Under the pieces are notes generated by a model. The model had not been told where the DNA came from. It worked only from the letters and a program-made list of their open reading frames with translations, and made no database searches. From an uncultured Muribaculaceae bacterium (GTDB lineage: Bacteria > Bacteroidota > Bacteroidia > Bacteroidales > Muribaculaceae), in assembly GCA_947644475.1 (NCBI GenBank), contig CANRZQ010000113.1:1-8648 (forward strand): DNA of 8,648 bases. Direction: 5' to 3'. Shown here in pieces: positions 6,767 to 8,648 of this stretch; within the stretch, counting starts at the first letter, position 1; each line of letters opens with the position of its first letter. Both the position numbers and the translations under genes were made by a program.

Positions 6767-8569
6767 TTATTTGATAGCCACGGCAGTGACAGTGACGTGC
6801 TGTCCGGAAAGAATCATGCCGGAGGATTTGAGGGCGGCCACGTCGTCGGACGAGAGCGGCATCTCATATGAGCCAGAGCCGTCGAGGCCGATGCAGGCCC
6901 ATTCGTTGGCGGCGTTGGCAGCCGAGAGGGGCGTCCAGTTGCCGTCCATAGGCTTGATCTGGGCATCGCCTGTGCCGGGAACTGAGTAGGTGAACACCAT
7001 CGAGTTGCCGTCGGCGAGGCTTTCGAACGCCGAAGCGGGAATCTGCTCGAAGGTGCCCCACGAGCCGTCGAGGGCGAGGTTGCCGGACCATATGGTGGCT
7101 CCGGGAGTGTCCTGACCGCCGCCTTCGCCTTCCCACTCTACTGCGGTGAGGGTGATGTAGCAGCCCTTGAATACCCAGCCTGCGCCTTGAAGCATCTGAT
7201 AGTCGGCTTCGGTAACGCGTACTTGCAGGGTGGATGCGCCGGATTCGAGTTCATAGATTTTCGAAGTGGCACCCTCGAACGGAGTGTCCCAGTCGGAACG
7301 GTAAACCGCGGCAATCTGCCAGTAGGTGCTGGATGCATCCTCATCGAAATGGAGAGTGACGGTGCCGGGGCCTTTTACTTCCTTGCTGAAAGTATCCCAC
7401 ACGTCGTCGTTGCACTCGGAGGCAATCTGGAGATAATTCGACCATCCGCCAAAATCGATGTTGCCGGTCCATATCACGTTGCCCATCTTGCGGGTTGAGA
7501 TTGACTCGGTGTCGACAGCGATGTTGCTGTTCTGCACGAGGGTGAGTTTGCCGTCGACGATGCCTTCGGGAGCCTTGATGGTGATTTGAGTGCCGTCGTC
7601 GCTTACAGTCCACGAGCCATAGGCCACGCTCATGCCGCCGGGGAAGCGCACTTCCTTCACGCGGTCGAGCAGCGAGCCTGTGATGGTGAGCATCTTGCCG
7701 GCCACGATATCCTTTGCCGGAGAAATCGACGAATATGCTATTTCGGGAAGAGTGACATCGAACAGGGATATAACCGCACCGTTGAGGAGAGTGGCCGACA
7801 CTGCGCCCGACTTGGTGTCGAGGGGCACCTCTACGGCCACTTCCGTGCCGTCGGCGCTTACCGTGAAGTAAGCCTCGGCCTGACCGGGGAATGTTATCTT
7901 TTCAATCTGGTCGAGTTCGGTACCGGTCACAGTCACATTGCCGCCAAAGTCGACTGCTGTGGCAGAAACGGCTGTGACAGAGGGAGCAGACACTTCAAGG
8001 GGTGTTTCCCAGGCCAGTTCCCAGTCGCCTCCGTTGGAGAAGGTGATTTCACCCGATGCAGCCTCGGCGGGCACACGGAATGTGATTTCCTCACGTGTCT
8101 GTGTGGCAAATCCCGAGTTGGACAGTTCATAACTGTTGGCGAAAGTAATGGATGCGATGTTGTAGAGGTACTCGCCTTTCACGGTGACTATGTCGCCGAT
8201 CTTGACAGAGGTGGGAGCCACGGATGTCACTTCGGGTTCTTCGTTGAACGAGATGATGGAGCGGGAAGTGATTTCCTCGCCGCCGGCCATGACCAGACGA
8301 ATCTGGCCGGGCACGGCTTCCTGGGGAACGGTCACGACAATCTTGTCGTCGGACTTTGACACGAACGACGTAACATGCACGTCGACGGGGAAAACAACCT
8401 CGCGTACGTCGCCGAGGCCATAGCCGAGGATGGTGATTTCACCGCCACGGTCGGCCGGAGATGGGCCGAAAGAGTGGAGCCGGCTGGTGTGGAACGGCAG
8501 GTCGTCGTCATCGTCGGAGCAAGAACTTACCGAGAGCATTGCACCGAATGCCACGAAAGCCGCCAGCAT
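6767..8569 (-). CDS. Surface glycan-binding lipoprotein (SGBP) with four TIG-like domains and a duplicated C-terminal module
   Basis: Non-catalytic outer-surface lipoprotein expected to capture mannan next to the SusC/D importer. Counting from the ATG at 8569-8567, the lipobox is SVSSC with Cys17, followed by SDDDDD, a surface-export signature. Four TIG/IPT-like beta-sandwich repeats occupy about 31-108, 113-194, 197-274 and 278-358; each opens with a phrase such as ITILGYGLGDVREVVFP or LTITGSLLDRVKEVRFP and forms the usual stalk. Two related modules follow: 366-480 (starts IWTGN) and 493-600 (starts IWSGN), joined by a Gly-rich linker (EGEGGGQDTPG). Both end in a similar strand (YITLTAVEW and HVTVTAVAI). 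These are the likely glycan-binding part. From this ATG the signal peptide has no positive charge; the eight upstream in-frame codons KSNYIFKT would supply it, but no ATG, GTG or TTG precedes them before the in-frame TAA at 8620-8618. The true start is therefore uncertain. The ligand is inferred from neighbours. Confidence 0.85.
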   Translation of the reverse strand: MLAAFVAFGAMLSVSSCSDDDDDLPFHTSRLHSFGPSPADRGGEITILGYGLGDVREVVFPVDVHVTSFVSKSDDKIVVTVPQEAVPGQIRLVMAGGEEITSRSIISFNEEPEVTSVAPTSVKIGDIVTVKGEYLYNIASITFANSYELSNSGFATQTREEITFRVPAEAASGEITFSNGGDWELAWETPLEVSAPSVTAVSATAVDFGGNVTVTGTELDQIEKITFPGQAEAYFTVSADGTEVAVEVPLDTKSGAVSATLLNGAVISLFDVTLPEIAYSSISPAKDIVAGKMLTITGSLLDRVKEVRFPGGMSVAYGSWTVSDDGTQITIKAPEGIVDGKLTLVQNSNIAVDTESISTRKMGNVIWTGNIDFGGWSNYLQIASECNDDVWDTFSKEVKGPGTVTLHFDEDASSTYWQIAAVYRSDWDTPFEGATSKIYELESGASTLQVRVTEADYQMLQGAGWVFKGCYITLTAVEWEGEGGGQDTPGATIWSGNLALDGSWGTFEQIPASAFESLADGNSMVFTYSVPGTGDAQIKPMDGNWTPLSAANAANEWACIGLDGSGSYEMPLSSDDVAALKSSGMILSGQHVTVTAVAIK

Positions 8570-8617
8570 AGTCTTGAAAATATAATTGGATTTAATGATT
8601 GGTAAAGCGTGGAGGGG

Positions 8618-8648
8618 TTAGTTGATGTTGACGATACGGAGGTTGTCC
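8618..8648 (-). CDS. C-terminal tail of an upstream gene, possibly SusD-like
   Basis: The last nine codons read DNLRIVNIN followed by TAA at 8620-8618; the rest lies beyond the right edge. In this type of locus the gene directly before the surface glycan-binding protein is usually the SusD-like lipoprotein, so that is the best guess. Nine residues are too few to recognise a family, and this frame is only assumed to be coding. The gap to the next ATG is 48 bp. Confidence 0.35.
   Translation of the reverse strand, partial: DNLRIVNIN

Noticed and set aside
5822..8359. Plus-strand open frames at 5822-6562 and 7586-8359 (246 and 257 aa)
   Set aside because: They are antisense shadows of the surface GH26 and the glycan-binding protein; no start context, domain or neighbour on that strand supports them.
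8501..8518. GTC/ATC trinucleotide run, with a similar one at 6665-6682, as a possible microsatellite
   Set aside because: Each run encodes the Asp stretch just after the lipidated Cys of a surface lipoprotein, so protein function explains it.
1..8648. tRNA, rRNA, CRISPR array, insertion sequence, phage or defence genes
   Set aside because: The window is almost fully covered by one coherent set of mannan-degradation genes. No repeat-spacer pattern, transposase motif or terminal inverted repeat was seen.

Overview
This window looks like part of a Bacteroidota (Bacteroidales-type gut bacterium) polysaccharide utilization locus (PUL) for a beta-1,4-mannan, most likely glucomannan. The evidence is two lipoproteins whose lipidated Cys is followed by a run of five Asp (the outer-surface export signature of this phylum), a multi-TIG surface glycan-binding protein, an exact TAnnTTTG-type promoter element, A/T-rich translation starts without Shine-Dalgarno sequences, and the enzyme set itself. 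The genes are GC-rich, which would fit a Muribaculaceae-like or similar member, but genus cannot be decided from this sequence.

Every real gene lies on the minus strand, so the locus reads from right to left. Entering at the right edge: the last nine codons of an upstream gene (probably SusD-like, by locus logic only); a 600-aa surface glycan-binding lipoprotein with four TIG-like domains and a duplicated C-terminal module (6767-8569); a surface GH26 endo-mannanase lipoprotein with an N-terminal Ig-like domain (5312-6745); then a 153-bp gap holding a probable terminator and a promoter. A second cluster follows: GH94 cellobiose phosphorylase (2732-5158), a second, periplasmic-looking GH26 mannanase (1607-2719), GH130 mannosylglucose phosphorylase (410-1573), and the first 120 codons of a GPH/MelB-type sugar:cation symporter that runs off the left edge (1-360).

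Inferred pathway: mannan is bound and cut at the cell surface by the glycan-binding protein and the first GH26, imported by a SusC/D pair outside the window, trimmed to disaccharides in the periplasm by the second GH26, carried into the cytoplasm by the GPH symporter, and split there with phosphate by GH130 (Man-Glc to Man-1-P + Glc) and GH94 (Glc-Glc to Glc-1-P + Glc). The GH26-GH130-transporter order matches the known Bacteroides fragilis mannan cluster, in which a cellobiose 2-epimerase comes next. Having GH94 beside GH130 is the most informative feature, because the pair can handle glucomannan disaccharides with either non-reducing-end sugar.

No RNA gene, mobile element, CRISPR array or origin was seen. 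Non-coding DNA is limited to short gaps, all described below. The window is a well-organised variant of a known type of system rather than a clearly undescribed one. The points most worth checking are the paired phosphorylases, the missing normal start codon for the glycan-binding protein, its duplicated binding module, and the repeats upstream of the GH94 and transporter genes.
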